Of a stretch of 64,000 nt of DNA, positions 45,102 to 54,207 are shown one piece after another; within the stretch, counting starts at the first letter, position 1; each line of letters starts with the position of its first letter. The stretch is taken from positions 1 to 64,000 of the forward strand of contig CAYTXG010000010.1 of the NCBI GenBank assembly GCA_964441025.1, given 5' to 3'. This stretch comes from JAAZIN01 sp964441025 (GTDB lineage: Bacteria > Bacillota > Dethiobacteria > DTU022). Under the pieces are notes generated by a model. It made no database searches and was not told the origin of the DNA. It worked only from the letters and a program-made list of their open reading frames with translations. Position numbers and translations under genes: made by a program.

Positions 45102-45535
45102 ACCGGTAAGCCGGGGGGATGCTGCTCAGACTATTTTAGTTGACATTGGCGCCCGGCCTTGATGCCAACTGCCTTTTCAAAGTTCCGGATGCGGCAGGAT
45201 ATTTTATGCTATATGTTTAATAATAATAGTGCAGTGAAGATTCAGCCGCAGTTTTTCCCAAAGGGCGGCACAGAACCCTAAGCGTTATCCCAACATATAA
45301 TTGCTTGCCAGGAATCAGGCGAAATTGTGATGAAGACGGGACCCCATGCTTTTGCAATCTTACTCCGGCACCCTTTAGTCGTTCATGGTTAAATTTATAT
45401 TATCCATGGTGTTATGGCTGGTGAGATGATCAGTTTCTGCTGTCTCTACAGGGAGAAAGGGGGGATGCGGTGAAACCTGGCGGCGAGATCTGAAGCGCAT
45501 CTGTTCAACGAAGAAAAAGAATGGAGGTTGCTGGA
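45102..45535 (+). other. Leader/intergenic region of the corrinoid methyltransferase cluster
   Basis: About 430 bp without a supported gene. A TTGACA at 45141 lacks a good -10. The stretch 45308-45350 (CAGGAATCAGGCGAAATT, later GACGGGACCCC) faintly recalls parts of cobalamin riboswitches, but the expected B12 box is not seen. Confidence 0.4.
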
Positions 45536-46714
45536 ATGGCGGATATGGCTAAGCTTGCTGAGGAGAGGAAGAGAAGATACCTGGCGGCGCTGAATCTGGA
45601 AAAGCCGGACAGGGTTCCCATTCGCTTGAATTTTTCCGGGGAGTTTATCACCAGGGTGGCGGGCTATACATTTCAGGAGACCTACTATGATTGGGATAAA
45701 AACACCGATGCCACCAGGAAGATGCTCCAAAAGATAGAGGGCCTGGAAATGGTTATAGGGGGAGCCAACCTGTGGTGGGCCACCCTGCATGATGCCGTCG
45801 GTGCAAAGTACCTCAAATTCGCGGGCCGGGATCTCGATGTCGAGACCATGTTTCAGTATGTGGAAGAGGCCTACATGCTTCCCGAGGATTACGATGATTT
45901 CATCGCCAACCCCACGGAGTGGATCGCCACCAAATACCTGCCGCGAATTCATACGGAGCTGGCCGAGCCCGGCTCGTACCGCGCCACAATGGGCCTGATC
46001 AAAGGCGCTTTCGGGCTGGCCAACCAGTTTGCCGCCGGCGGGCAGGCGACAGCTTCCTATTTGCAGGAATTTGGGGTGATCCCTTCAATTGTAGGTATTA
46101 CCAAAGCACCCTTTGACACGCTGGCCGATACGCTGCGCGGGCTTTCGGGGATCATGATGGATCTTTACCACCGCCCCGACAAGGTTAAGAAAGCGCTGGA
46201 GGTGCTGGTGCCGCACAACATCTTTTACGGCATGGCCACGGCCCAGGGTGATACCGATTTTCCCGCGTTCATGCCGCTGCACCGCGGAGCCTATCCCTTT
46301 ATGAAGATGGAGCAGTGGGTGGAGTTCTACTGGCCCACGTTGAAACAGGTGATCGAAGGGCTGTGGAGCAACGGCAAAAGAACCATGTTCTACGCTGAGA
46401 ACATCTGGACGCCCTACCTGGAGAAAATTGCCGAGCTTCCCGACAAGAGCATCGTTTTTCATGTTGATCAGACCGACATGGATAAAGCCTACAAAGTCCT
46501 GGGCGGCAGGTTCTGCCTGAGCGGCAATGTGCCCAATTCCATGCTCGCTTTCGGCAAACCGGAAGAGATCAAGGAATATGTCAAGCAGCTTCTGGACAAA
46601 TATGCGCGGGACGGCGGCTTTATCATCGATGCCGGCGCGGTGATTTTAGATGATGCCAGGGAAGAGAATATCCGCGCCCTCATTGAAGCCGTTCATGAAT
46701 ATGGAGTCTATTAA
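45536..46714 (+). CDS. Uroporphyrinogen decarboxylase-family (MtaA/CmuA-like) corrinoid methyltransferase
   Basis: 392 residues from the ATG at 45536 (GGAGG 7 nt upstream); an upstream in-frame ATG at 45521 overlaps the ribosome site. The URO-D fold is indicated by RRYLAALNLEKPDRVPIRL, the central MPLHRGAYPFMKMEQ and FHVDQTDMDKAYKVLGGRFCLSGNVPNSMLAFGKPEEIKEYVKQLLD. Members of this branch move methyl groups between a corrinoid protein and a thiol or tetrahydrofolate. The corrinoid protein is encoded downstream. Substrate unknown; anaerobic O-, N- or S-demethylation is plausible. Confidence 0.85.
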   Translation: MADMAKLAEERKRRYLAALNLEKPDRVPIRLNFSGEFITRVAGYTFQETYYDWDKNTDATRKMLQKIEGLEMVIGGANLWWATLHDAVGAKYLKFAGRDLDVETMFQYVEEAYMLPEDYDDFIANPTEWIATKYLPRIHTELAEPGSYRATMGLIKGAFGLANQFAAGGQATASYLQEFGVIPSIVGITKAPFDTLADTLRGLSGIMMDLYHRPDKVKKALEVLVPHNIFYGMATAQGDTDFPAFMPLHRGAYPFMKMEQWVEFYWPTLKQVIEGLWSNGKRTMFYAENIWTPYLEKIAELPDKSIVFHVDQTDMDKAYKVLGGRFCLSGNVPNSMLAFGKPEEIKEYVKQLLDKYARDGGFIIDAGAVILDDAREENIRALIEAVHEYGVY

Positions 46715-46735
46715 TCAACACTGGAGGGTAGTTAA

Positions 46736-46906
46736 ATGAGTAAAAGCCTGATGTTTAAAAATCTGCCTCCGGCAGTCAGTGTGCCCTGGGAAGTGAAGGC
46801 AAAGGAGTTGGGGGAGATTAAGGGCGACGCCGGGCTCATCCAGCAGGAATGGGAGAAGCTTGATCTCTTTGGCTATCTCTATGTATGGAACTGGGTCCAG
46901 CGCTGA
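46736..46906 (+). CDS. Small 56-residue protein within the methyltransferase cluster
   Basis: ATG at 46736 with GGAGGG 8 nt upstream; stop 46904-46906. The product is Trp- and acid-rich (VPWEVKAKELGEIKG, then QQEWEKLDLFGYLYVWNWVQ). It lies 21 bp after the methyltransferase gene and 51 bp before the corrinoid protein gene. I do not recognise it. The good ribosome site, tight spacing and codon use argue that it is real. It may be an accessory or interaction peptide for the methyltransferase. Confidence 0.7.
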   Translation: MSKSLMFKNLPPAVSVPWEVKAKELGEIKGDAGLIQQEWEKLDLFGYLYVWNWVQR

Positions 46907-46957
46907 ACCTGTTGTCGGCCGAATTCATTTACGTTAAAAGGGAGGATTAACGGACAA

Positions 46958-47584
46958 ATGGGTAAGGATGAGCTGGCCGGCGCCATTGCCGGTCTGGATC
47001 GTGATAAAGTGTTCTCCCTGGTCAATGAGCAGCTGCAAGCCGGGAACGAAGCCATGCAGATCATCCACAGCTTGCAAAAAGGGATGACCGGGGTGGGCGA
47101 TCTTTTTGAAAAAGGTGAGTTCTTCATCAGTGAGCTCATTCTCTGCGGTGAAATAATGAAAGAGGCGATGGAGCTGTTGGAGCCCAAACTTGCAGCAGGC
47201 GGCCGCGAATACCGCGGTACTATCGTCATCGGCACCGTCAAGGGCGACATCCATGATCTGGGCAAAAATATTGTGATCATGCTGCTGAAAGGCGCCGGAT
47301 ACAAGGTTGTTGACCTGGGGGTGGATGTGGCTCCGGAGAAATTTGTCCAGTCGGCGGGAGAGACTAAGAGCCCCCTGGTGGCCATGAGCATGCTGCTGAC
47401 TTCGGCCATGGCCACAATGAAAGAGTGCGTGGAGGCGGTAAAACAGTCGGGCCTGGATGTCAAAGTGCTCATCGGCGGCCCCATCATTGATGACAAAGTG
47501 ATGGAGTTCAGCGGCGCCGATTACGGCAGCACCCTGGCCAGCGACGCCGCGAAGATTGCCGAAAAGGTTTTCGGGGCCGCCTAG
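46958..47584 (+). CDS. Corrinoid (B12)-binding protein of a methyltransferase system
   Basis: 208 residues, GGGAGG upstream. Residues 1-85 are the helical cap (LVNEQLQAGNEAMQIIHSLQKGMTGVGDLFEKGEFFISELI). The cobalamin domain has GTVKGDIHDLGKNIV, where DxHxxG supplies the lower-ligand His, then MSMLLTSAM and VKVLIGGPIIDD. It is of the MtaC/MtbC type and accepts a methyl group from a substrate-specific MtaB/MttB-like enzyme, none of which is in the window. It works with the URO-D-type protein upstream. Confidence 0.94.
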   Translation: MGKDELAGAIAGLDRDKVFSLVNEQLQAGNEAMQIIHSLQKGMTGVGDLFEKGEFFISELILCGEIMKEAMELLEPKLAAGGREYRGTIVIGTVKGDIHDLGKNIVIMLLKGAGYKVVDLGVDVAPEKFVQSAGETKSPLVAMSMLLTSAMATMKECVEAVKQSGLDVKVLIGGPIIDDKVMEFSGADYGSTLASDAAKIAEKVFGAA

Positions 47585-47598
47585 AAAAGATATCCCTT

Positions 47599-47805
47599 GT
47601 GAGAAAAAAAAGATTCGAGCTCACTGCCATGGGCACCATCATCGAGGGCGACCTGGACCTGATCCTGGCCCTGGCCCGCCGCCTGCACGAAGCCCCCTTC
47701 AAGCAGGGCGCCGCCCGGGTCACCACCACCATCCGCATCGATGACCGCCGGGATAAAGCCGGCTCCATTGCCGGTAAAATAAAAGCAGTGCAAGAAAAGC
47801 TGTAA
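47599..47805 (+). CDS. MTH1187/YkoF-like thiamine-binding protein, N-terminally truncated
   Basis: 68 residues from a GTG at 47599. The sequence ELTAMGTIIEGDLDLILALARRLHEA and RVTTTIRIDDRRDK matches the C-terminal two thirds of the small thiamine-binding (PF01910) family, whose members are about 95-100 residues. The first 30 or so residues are missing, and the upstream DNA is the end of the corrinoid gene, so the 5' part was probably deleted. Either a shortened but used gene or a remnant. The ribosome site is weak. Confidence 0.6.
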   Translation: MRKKRFELTAMGTIIEGDLDLILALARRLHEAPFKQGAARVTTTIRIDDRRDKAGSIAGKIKAVQEKL

Positions 47806-47875
47806 GGGATATTCCCCGGCTTTAGAGGCGGTCCTGAAAACCGATGGGGCAGCCCAAATGCAGGGGTTTGATTGT

Positions 47876-47901
47876 GGGGGCGGGCTCCCAAACCCGCCCC
47901 C
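47876..47901. terminator. Bidirectional GC-rich hairpin
   Basis: GGGGGCGGG pairs with CCCGCCCCC around CTCCCAAA. It lies between convergent genes (plus-strand corrinoid cluster and minus-strand DUF2812), a position suited to terminating both. No T-run. Confidence 0.5.
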
Positions 47902-47957
47902 CGCTATCGGAAATAAGCTTACCGGTAAGTTGCGACAGAGCTTTGCCGAAAATCCCG

Positions 47958-48581
47958 TTATCTGCCGCCGCTCCTCTTGTAGGTAATGCCGGAGCGCACG
48001 GCATAGAACAGCGTGAAAATAAAAGCGAAAATAAGGGCGAGGGCGGGAAGTCCCCTGAGCAGGGCAAAGGGGGTCTCCAGGAGAAAAGCGCTCCAGAAAT
48101 CTGACGCTGTTTTCTCCCACAGCCCCGGGGTCTGGTAAAAGAGCCTGGGATCCAGTAATGCCCCGGGTTTAACGGCTCCGCAGGCCAGCATGGCAGCTAC
48201 CAGCGGTGCCAGGGCGCCGGCCATCGCCGAATAGAGGTTGGACAACCTCCGGTAACGCCCTGCCTTTGAAGCCTCATCGGAGAAGATGTCATCACCGGCG
48301 CTGTTGTTAATTCTTTTGAAATACTGTGCGCCCGAGTTTTTGCTGCCGCCGATGTGCCTCCAGCCGCTGTCCTCAAAAAGGACTTTGTAGTCTTCAAAAT
48401 CAGCCCCGCTTTTAAAAGTGCGGTAGTCGATCCGGATCAGGGCATCTTCGGGTTCGGAACGGCGAAATTGGTAGATGCCTGGAAAACTCCTGGAAACAAG
48501 CTCATATCCCTGCCCGGCCATTGCAGCCAGCCATCTCTCTTCCCTGTCAAAATCGTAGAAGAACCTCCGCTTCTTAATCAT
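47958..48581 (-). CDS. DUF2812 domain-containing membrane protein
   Basis: 207 residues. The N-terminal half is the DUF2812 domain (FFYDFDREERWLAAMAGQGYELVSRSFPGIYQF...YRTFKSGADFEDYKVLFEDSGW), and the C-terminal half has two hydrophobic segments. These proteins are usually encoded with PadR regulators, as here: the padR-type gene overlaps its start by 8 bp. Function unknown; an envelope-stress or antibiotic response role is often suspected. Confidence 0.88.
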   Translation of the reverse strand: MIKKRRFFYDFDREERWLAAMAGQGYELVSRSFPGIYQFRRSEPEDALIRIDYRTFKSGADFEDYKVLFEDSGWRHIGGSKNSGAQYFKRINNSAGDDIFSDEASKAGRYRRLSNLYSAMAGALAPLVAAMLACGAVKPGALLDPRLFYQTPGLWEKTASDFWSAFLLETPFALLRGLPALALIFAFIFTLFYAVRSGITYKRSGGR

Positions 48582-48900
48582 GCCGCCCCTCCTTTACCAG
48601 ATCCCTGGTCAGTGCAGTCATCTGCTCCATACGCCTGCAATCCTCCATCAGGATTTTCCTCCCCTGCGCGGTAGTCCGGTAGACCTTGCGGCGGGGATCA
48701 TCGCTTTCCACCGGTGAGATCAGCTTCCTTCCCGCCAGATTCTCAAAAGCGCCGTACAGCGTGCCCGCCGCAATCCTGACCTGGCCCCTGCTTAGCTCTT
48801 CCACCTTCTGCATCACGGCATAGCCGTGGGAGGGCTCCAGCAGGGCCAGCAAGATGTAGTAGGCGGTCTCCGTCAGCGGCAGCAGCTTGCTCCTCTTCAT
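48574..48900 (-). CDS. PadR family transcriptional regulator
   Basis: 108 residues. The winged helix is clear: LTETAYYILLALLEPSHGYAVMQKVEELSRGQVRIAAGTLYGAFENLAGRKLISPVESDDPRRKVYRTTAQGRKIL. PadR-s2 type length. It starts an operon with DUF2812 behind a consensus promoter that carries two copies of TATACAGT, probable binding sites for autorepression. Confidence 0.92.
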   Translation of the reverse strand: MKRSKLLPLTETAYYILLALLEPSHGYAVMQKVEELSRGQVRIAAGTLYGAFENLAGRKLISPVESDDPRRKVYRTTAQGRKILMEDCRRMEQMTALTRDLVKEGRHD

Positions 48901-48926
48901 CTGCAGCCTCCTTCCTATAAAGTTAA

Positions 48927-48968
48927 ACTGTATAGTTAGATTATATATAGCAACACTGTATATGTCAA
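48927..48968 (-). promoter_or_regulatory. Consensus sigma-A promoter with repeated PadR-type sites
   Basis: On the minus strand TTGACA (48968-48963), a 17-bp spacer and TATAAT (48945-48940) match consensus exactly. TATACAGT occurs twice, in the spacer (48962-48955) and after the -10 (48934-48927), 28 bp apart. Such placement suits repression by the adjacent PadR protein. Confidence 0.75.
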
Positions 48969-49004
48969 CACAAATTTTTTAATCATGTTTTCAGGGGATG
49001 GGGC

Positions 49005-49271
49005 ATGGAGACGGTTCTTGGCAATGTCGACATGGCGCCCACGGCTGCGCTGAACGTCACGGGCGTTATTGCGCCGCAGGCGGACTTTGCCGCCGTTCAG
49101 GGGGTGCTCACGCAAGCGGTTTTCAGCCTTGCCTTTTCCCGGGAATACATGAAAGAGGCAATGGACCATATCCGGGCGACCGGCGAGGCCGCCCTTGCAG
49201 ACAATGCTGCCAGACAGGCGGTGTACGATGCGGCCAATGCTGCATGGGATGCCTACATACGGGGAGATTGA
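49005..49271 (+). CDS. Hypothetical 88-residue protein
   Basis: ATG at 49005 preceded by GGGGATGGGG. The product is Ala-rich and helical (YMKEAMDHIRATGEAALADNAARQAVYDAANAAWDAYIRGD). Third-position GC is high as in neighbouring genes, suggesting real coding. No family recognised; it could be the C-terminal remnant of a larger gene. It ends just before a REP-like repeat. Confidence 0.4.
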   Translation: METVLGNVDMAPTAALNVTGVIAPQADFAAVQGVLTQAVFSLAFSREYMKEAMDHIRATGEAALADNAARQAVYDAANAAWDAYIRGD

Positions 49272-49280
49272 TATCATCAA

Positions 49281-49309
49281 TGAGTCAAAGTCACCGTCCC
49301 CTTGACTCA
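49281..49309. repeat. 29-bp REP-like repeat, copy 11 (inverted)
   Basis: Same as copy 4. On the minus strand its outer TGA (49309-49307) is the stop of the YhaN-like gene. Confidence 0.92.
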
Positions 49310-52300
49310 CTGACGGCTCAGGGTGATTACCTTGCTCCGGGGGGCGGTTTTTTGGGCCAGCCCCACAAGGCTCCGGTGGTGTGTAAAGAAAAGAACCTGG
49401 GTCCGCGCTGCAAACTCATCTAGAACTTTCAGGGTTTCGGCAGCCCTGGGATCATCAAAGTTTACCAGGAGGTCATCCAGGATAAAGGGAAGGGGCTCCC
49501 TTTGCTCCAGGAACCTCTCCAGGCTGGCCAGGCGCAGGCTCAGGTAGAGCTGATCCAGTGTGCCGTCGCTCATGCCTTCAACAGTCACCCTGTTATTGGC
49601 CGGACGCACGCCCTGCAGGATGGGATTATCCTTCTCATCGAAATCGATCTCAAGCCCACTGAAAGAGCCCCCTGTCAGGCGGGCAAAGAGCTTCCCGGCC
49701 AGCCGGATCACAGGGCTCTGGTTTTCCTCCCGGTAACGGTCGATGCTCCGGCGCAGAACAATGGAAGCCAGGCGCAGGCGCAGATATTGTTCAGTCTGTG
49801 TCCTCAGTTCAGCCAGCAGGCCCTGGGCCTCCTCCGCCGTCTCCAGCGCCTCCATGCTGCTGCCCTCGATCTTCTCCCTGTACCTGCTCTCAGTGATCCC
49901 GAAGGTGCGGTTCAGCTCATCCTGAGCCAGCCGGTTCCCGGCCAGCTCCTTTTCGATCTCTTCCAGCTTTCCGCGCAGGGTATCCCCGTCAACCCCCCTG
50001 GTTTCCTCTATGACCTTCTCCAGTGACAGCCCGCCGCCGTGGGAAAGCAACTGCTTTTCCAGATTGTCCAGTTCCCGGAGCAGCTCTTTTTGACGCTCCG
50101 TTTTCTCAATTACCTCCGGCAGCTCCCGCTCTTCGCTGCAGTGAGCCTGCTGCAGCAGTGCCTTTAGCTCCGACTCTGCTTCCGCCAGCTCATCTTCAGA
50201 TCTTTGGAGGCTCTTTTTCACCCGTTCGATCTGCACCAGCAAACTATCCTTTTTATCTTTGCTCCGAAGAGCCTCGCTCACCTGCCCCTGCAGCTGCACA
50301 GCGGCATAGTCCGCGGGCATCTCGATCAGATGGGGGGCCAGTTTTGTCACCAGCTTCTGCAGGCGCTCTTCAAAATCAACCATATATTTTTTGGCCCCAT
50401 CACGCTCCACCTGCCTGCGCTTCAGCTCTTCTTTCTTCTGGAAAAACCCTTCCAGCAATTTCAGATAGGCTGTTGCCGCTTTTACAGTGGTCCCTTCAGG
50501 AAGACCCGCTGTTGCCAGGATCGGGGCCCATTTTCCCCGCCAGTCAATAAGAGCGTTTTCTGCTTCATGATCGTGCCGCCGGGCGCTCTCCAGATCTTCC
50601 TCTATTTTCCCATACGTTTCCACGGCACTCTGCAGCTTTCTGGCTCTCTCGAGATGCTGTTCGGAGATCTCCTGAGCCCTGTCAAGCAGCGCTTCCAGGT
50701 TCTCCCCATCCTTTGCCCCCGCCTCGCCTGTTTTAAGCAGCTCCCGGTCAAGCTCTTCCCTGCAGGCGGCAATGCTTTGCGCTAACTCCTTTTCCCGCCT
50801 GCCGGAGTCGTTCAACTGCTCCAGCCCGCCCAGTATTTCCTGGCAGCGCTGCAGCCAGGCCAGCATCTCCGGGGGCGTCAGCGGAGTGAACTCACAGTTC
50901 TCCCAGAGGGCGGCCCATCTTTTGACCAGCTCTTCCTTCTCCGCAACCTTTTCTCTTTTTTCTGCAGAGAGCCGCTCCAGCTCCTGGCGGCACCGCTTTA
51001 TTTCTTCTTGCAAAAGGGCTGCCCGCTCCAGCTGCCCCGCCTCGTGGCGGAGCCGGTCCGCCAGGGTATCGGCCCGGGCGACACTCCGTTCATAGGCCAG
51101 GTGAAGGGGATATCCGGCACAGAAAGACTGCTCCTCTTTTTCATCGCGCTTCCCCTCAAGCCAGGCCCGGCGGACCAGATGCCAGCCCCACTGACGGTTT
51201 TTTCTGGCCTCTTCCAGTCGTTCCTCCCCGGCCCCGCCGCCCGCCTCTTCGCCGGCCAGCTGCTCCCGGTAACCCGCCAGTTTCTCTTCCTCTTTGGCCG
51301 TACTGTCATCAATCCGATCCAGCCGGTTCTGCAGCTTCTTAAAATTTGCTTCAAAGGTGCGCACTGTCTCCTCCAGGGGCAGCGGCAGCTGGGGCAGCTG
51401 CTGCAATGTGCCTTCCCAGGGAGCCAGGGCAATGAGCCTGTCCCTCAGTTTCTGCTCTGCAGCCGCCATTCCGGAGCGAATATTTGCCAGCTCGCTTTCC
51501 AGGCTGCCTTTTTTTCGCACCCTGTTCAGGGCCTTGTTGAGCCCGCTAACATCCTTTTGGGAGCCGCAGCTCTCTTTTTCCGCAGCCTGTCTCTCCAGGT
51601 CCCACTGCAGCTTTTTTACCCGCTCCTGACTGCGGGTGCGCTCCTGTGCCAGCAGCGGGTATTTTTCAGCCAGGTGGTTCATCTCTTCAATGGCGGCAAT
51701 GGGCAGCCTTAATGTCTCCGCCTGCTCCAGGGCGGTAAAAGAGGGTTGCACCCGGCGCAGCAGAGCCGCGGCTTCATGTTCAAGGCCGGCGATTTCCCCC
51801 TCCAGTGAGGGGACTTTTTCCCTGTAATTGCGGTATGTATCCAGCCGCTCCTGCAAGGTGGAGATCTCCCCGGCATACTCTAAAAGCCCTCCGGGAATAA
51901 CGATACTCTCCAATTCCGCCCTCAAGCCCTTCATCTCTTCTCCTGCTCTTTTCCCGTCCCGGGCGGCATCATTGCGCCTGCCTGTGAGCACCTGGTACCT
52001 CTCTTTAAAACCGGGGGAGAGCTGGGGAAGGCGCCCCAGCACCGCAATTTCCTTCTTGTTTTCATCCCGCCCGGCAACAAGGGGCAGCGTCTTCGTCAGC
52101 CGCCCGGTGCGGGCTTTATCTTTGAGCAGGCCTTTTTCAAGGTTTTTCAGCTGTTCCACCTTTTTCTTCTGATACAGGTAATCCTCTTCGAGCTCGCGCC
52201 ATTTGCGGGGCGCCAGGGAGAGCTCGGCAATTTTTCTCTTCTTCTCGGTATAGCTCTTGATGTTGGTATTTATCAGCGGCCTGCTCCCCGCCGGTTTAAA

Positions 52301-52813
52301 AAGATCGCCCGCCTCCCCTTCCAGCTTTTGAAGGAGCTCGCGCATGCCTCCCATGCCGGAGGCAGCCTCAAAAAGCGCCTCCCCAAGGGCGCCTTTTCCC
52401 TGCAGCAGCTCTTTTCCTCCCCGGCGCAGGCTCTCATGATTCATCCCGAACATCAGGGCAAAAGCCTCCCGATCAATGGCGCCCAGAAAGCGCTGCAAAA
52501 CATCCTCCTCCACCGGAAGGCCTTCCGCATCCAGCAACGTGTTCTTCCTTCCCTTGCGCCGCGTTAACCTCAGCTCCTGCCCCTTGGCGGTTTCAAGGAC
52601 TGCCGATATACGCAGATCGCCGGCGGGATGGAAGTAAGCATCGGTACTTCTAAAGGGGATACCGTACAAAAAATCCCGAATGGCGCGAAGAACAGTGGAC
52701 TTGCCCGCCTCATTTAAACCGTAAATCAGGGTCAGGCCACCGTCCCCGGCCAGATCAATCCTGAAATCGCTGAATAAACCGAAGGCCACCAGGTTGAGCT
52801 CTTGAATTTTCAT
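49307..52813 (-). CDS. yhaN: YhaN-family SMC-like ATPase (SbcC-related)
   Basis: 1168 residues. Walker A is in YGLNEAGKSTVLRAI near residue 35. A very long coiled-coil region fills the middle. The C-terminal half of the ATPase has the signature GMSDGTLDQLYLSLRLA, Walker B PFILDDLLVNFDD and LFFTHH. It is an SMC/Rad50-like DNA-end processing ATPase that pairs with a Mre11/SbcD-like nuclease, here encoded directly upstream with a 4-bp overlap. The stop codon TGA is supplied by the outer arm of a REP-like repeat. Confidence 0.93.
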   Translation of the reverse strand: MKIQELNLVAFGLFSDFRIDLAGDGGLTLIYGLNEAGKSTVLRAIRDFLYGIPFRSTDAYFHPAGDLRISAVLETAKGQELRLTRRKGRKNTLLDAEGLPVEEDVLQRFLGAIDREAFALMFGMNHESLRRGGKELLQGKGALGEALFEAASGMGGMRELLQKLEGEAGDLFKPAGSRPLINTNIKSYTEKKRKIAELSLAPRKWRELEEDYLYQKKKVEQLKNLEKGLLKDKARTGRLTKTLPLVAGRDENKKEIAVLGRLPQLSPGFKERYQVLTGRRNDAARDGKRAGEEMKGLRAELESIVIPGGLLEYAGEISTLQERLDTYRNYREKVPSLEGEIAGLEHEAAALLRRVQPSFTALEQAETLRLPIAAIEEMNHLAEKYPLLAQERTRSQERVKKLQWDLERQAAEKESCGSQKDVSGLNKALNRVRKKGSLESELANIRSGMAAAEQKLRDRLIALAPWEGTLQQLPQLPLPLEETVRTFEANFKKLQNRLDRIDDSTAKEEEKLAGYREQLAGEEAGGGAGEERLEEARKNRQWGWHLVRRAWLEGKRDEKEEQSFCAGYPLHLAYERSVARADTLADRLRHEAGQLERAALLQEEIKRCRQELERLSAEKREKVAEKEELVKRWAALWENCEFTPLTPPEMLAWLQRCQEILGGLEQLNDSGRREKELAQSIAACREELDRELLKTGEAGAKDGENLEALLDRAQEISEQHLERARKLQSAVETYGKIEEDLESARRHDHEAENALIDWRGKWAPILATAGLPEGTTVKAATAYLKLLEGFFQKKEELKRRQVERDGAKKYMVDFEERLQKLVTKLAPHLIEMPADYAAVQLQGQVSEALRSKDKKDSLLVQIERVKKSLQRSEDELAEAESELKALLQQAHCSEERELPEVIEKTERQKELLRELDNLEKQLLSHGGGLSLEKVIEETRGVDGDTLRGKLEEIEKELAGNRLAQDELNRTFGITESRYREKIEGSSMEALETAEEAQGLLAELRTQTEQYLRLRLASIVLRRSIDRYREENQSPVIRLAGKLFARLTGGSFSGLEIDFDEKDNPILQGVRPANNRVTVEGMSDGTLDQLYLSLRLASLERFLEQREPLPFILDDLLVNFDDPRAAETLKVLDEFAARTQVLFFTHHRSLVGLAQKTAPRSKVITLSRQ

Positions 52814-54078
52814 CTTGAATCCGGCTCCTTTTCCAGGAGTCGGGAGAGAATCAGCTCTTCCGCCTCGGGCAGAAGCGCTTGCAGATATCCGGGATCTGCC
52901 GGATCCATCTCCCCTTTGACAAAGATGTCGGCAGGCAGCGCATTCCGGTCGCGCTGCAGCTCCGAGACAAGCTCTTCCAGCAGCTTTTCATCGCTGCTGA
53001 ATTCGCAGGCATACTGCAGCAAAGCGGCCAGGGGGCTTCCCGGCTCTATATCTTTCGCCGCACTCCCGGGCGCAGTCTTCAGCTGCACCTTTTCCACCCA
53101 GGCGCTGTCAGGCCCGCTTTCGGCAGCCAGCGAACGCAGATCCCCGTAGAGGCGGTCGCGTTTGCCCGCCAATTTGTGGTGAATGCCACCGGCGCCGGTA
53201 AAAACCAGGCGCAGGGCCAAAAGGCGCCCCTCGCTCCGGGCCAGCGCCTGATCAATGCTATTTTGAGCTGCCTCCAAAACCTGGTCATATGAGTGCAGCT
53301 CACCCACATCCACCCGGCAGAGATGCCAGCGCAAAACATCCAGCATCCTCTGCTCGGTGCTCCCTATTTGCCCCTCCCGGACCCGGACCAGCAGGCAGCC
53401 CTTGGCCCCGCTTTCCCTGATATGGCGGCCCTGGGTATTCCCCGGGAAAACAATCCAGGGTTCCTCGCTGATAACCTCTTTTTTATGGACATGGCCCAGG
53501 GCCCAGTAGCTGTAACCCTTGTTTTTCAGGTATCCGATGTCGCAGGGAGCATAGCTGTCATGCCCCTCCCTGCCGGTGGCGCAGGTATGGAGCAGGCCGA
53601 TATTGAAATAGCCCTGCAGCGGCTCGGGATACTGCCGGGAGAGGTCGTCAAGGACCGCCGGTTTAGGGAAGCCCCGGCCGTGAACGGCCACGCCCAGCTC
53701 CTCCAATATTTTTGTCTCGGGATGTTCCGTGGAAAGGTCGCAGACATTGTCGGGCAGGCGCAGCTGGCGGGTAATCTGGCTGGCTGCATCATGGTTCCCG
53801 CGAACAAGAAAGAGTTTTATGCCTGCCTCCCTGAGCCTGGCTGCCTGCGAGGTGAAAAAGAGCCCGGTGTTGGAGTCGCGCCAGTCGCCGTCGTAAAGAT
53901 CGCCGGCTATAAGTAAAAATTTCGCCTCTTCTTCCAGGGCCAGATCCACCAGGTTTCTGAAGGCCCGGCGCGTCGCCCCCCGGACATATTCCACCGGGGC
54001 TCCCTCGTAACGCTCCAGCCCCAAAAGAGGGCTGTCCAGATGAATATCGGCGGCGTGGATAAAGGTAAAGCCCGTCAT
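52810..54078 (-). CDS. yhaO: YhaO-family DNA exonuclease (SbcD/Mre11-like)
   Basis: 422 residues; the ATG at 54078 has better spacing from GGGAGG than the GTG at 54081. Phosphoesterase motifs follow in order: AADIHLD, AGDLYDG, RGNHDA, GLLHT and GHVHK, forming the two-metal nuclease site. A C-terminal extension of about 150 residues is expected to bind the YhaN ATPase. Probable role: repair of double-strand breaks or blocked DNA ends. Confidence 0.93.
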   Translation of the reverse strand: MTGFTFIHAADIHLDSPLLGLERYEGAPVEYVRGATRRAFRNLVDLALEEEAKFLLIAGDLYDGDWRDSNTGLFFTSQAARLREAGIKLFLVRGNHDAASQITRQLRLPDNVCDLSTEHPETKILEELGVAVHGRGFPKPAVLDDLSRQYPEPLQGYFNIGLLHTCATGREGHDSYAPCDIGYLKNKGYSYWALGHVHKKEVISEEPWIVFPGNTQGRHIRESGAKGCLLVRVREGQIGSTEQRMLDVLRWHLCRVDVGELHSYDQVLEAAQNSIDQALARSEGRLLALRLVFTGAGGIHHKLAGKRDRLYGDLRSLAAESGPDSAWVEKVQLKTAPGSAAKDIEPGSPLAALLQYACEFSSDEKLLEELVSELQRDRNALPADIFVKGEMDPADPGYLQALLPEAEELILSRLLEKEPDSR

Positions 54079-54207
54079 CACAGTCCTCCCTGTACAGATG
54101 ATATTTCCAGAGGCAACAGCCGAAAACAGCGCTGCCGCCCTATAGCTCTATTTCGTCTTCAAGATCAAATAACCCTTTCTGCCGGCCGGCGAGCCGGCGA
54201 GCCAACA

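Noticed and set aside
45300..45360. Cobalamin riboswitch upstream of the corrinoid methyltransferase cluster
   Set aside because: Some short stretches recall the family, but the conserved B12 box and the usual GCCACTG element are not present in order.
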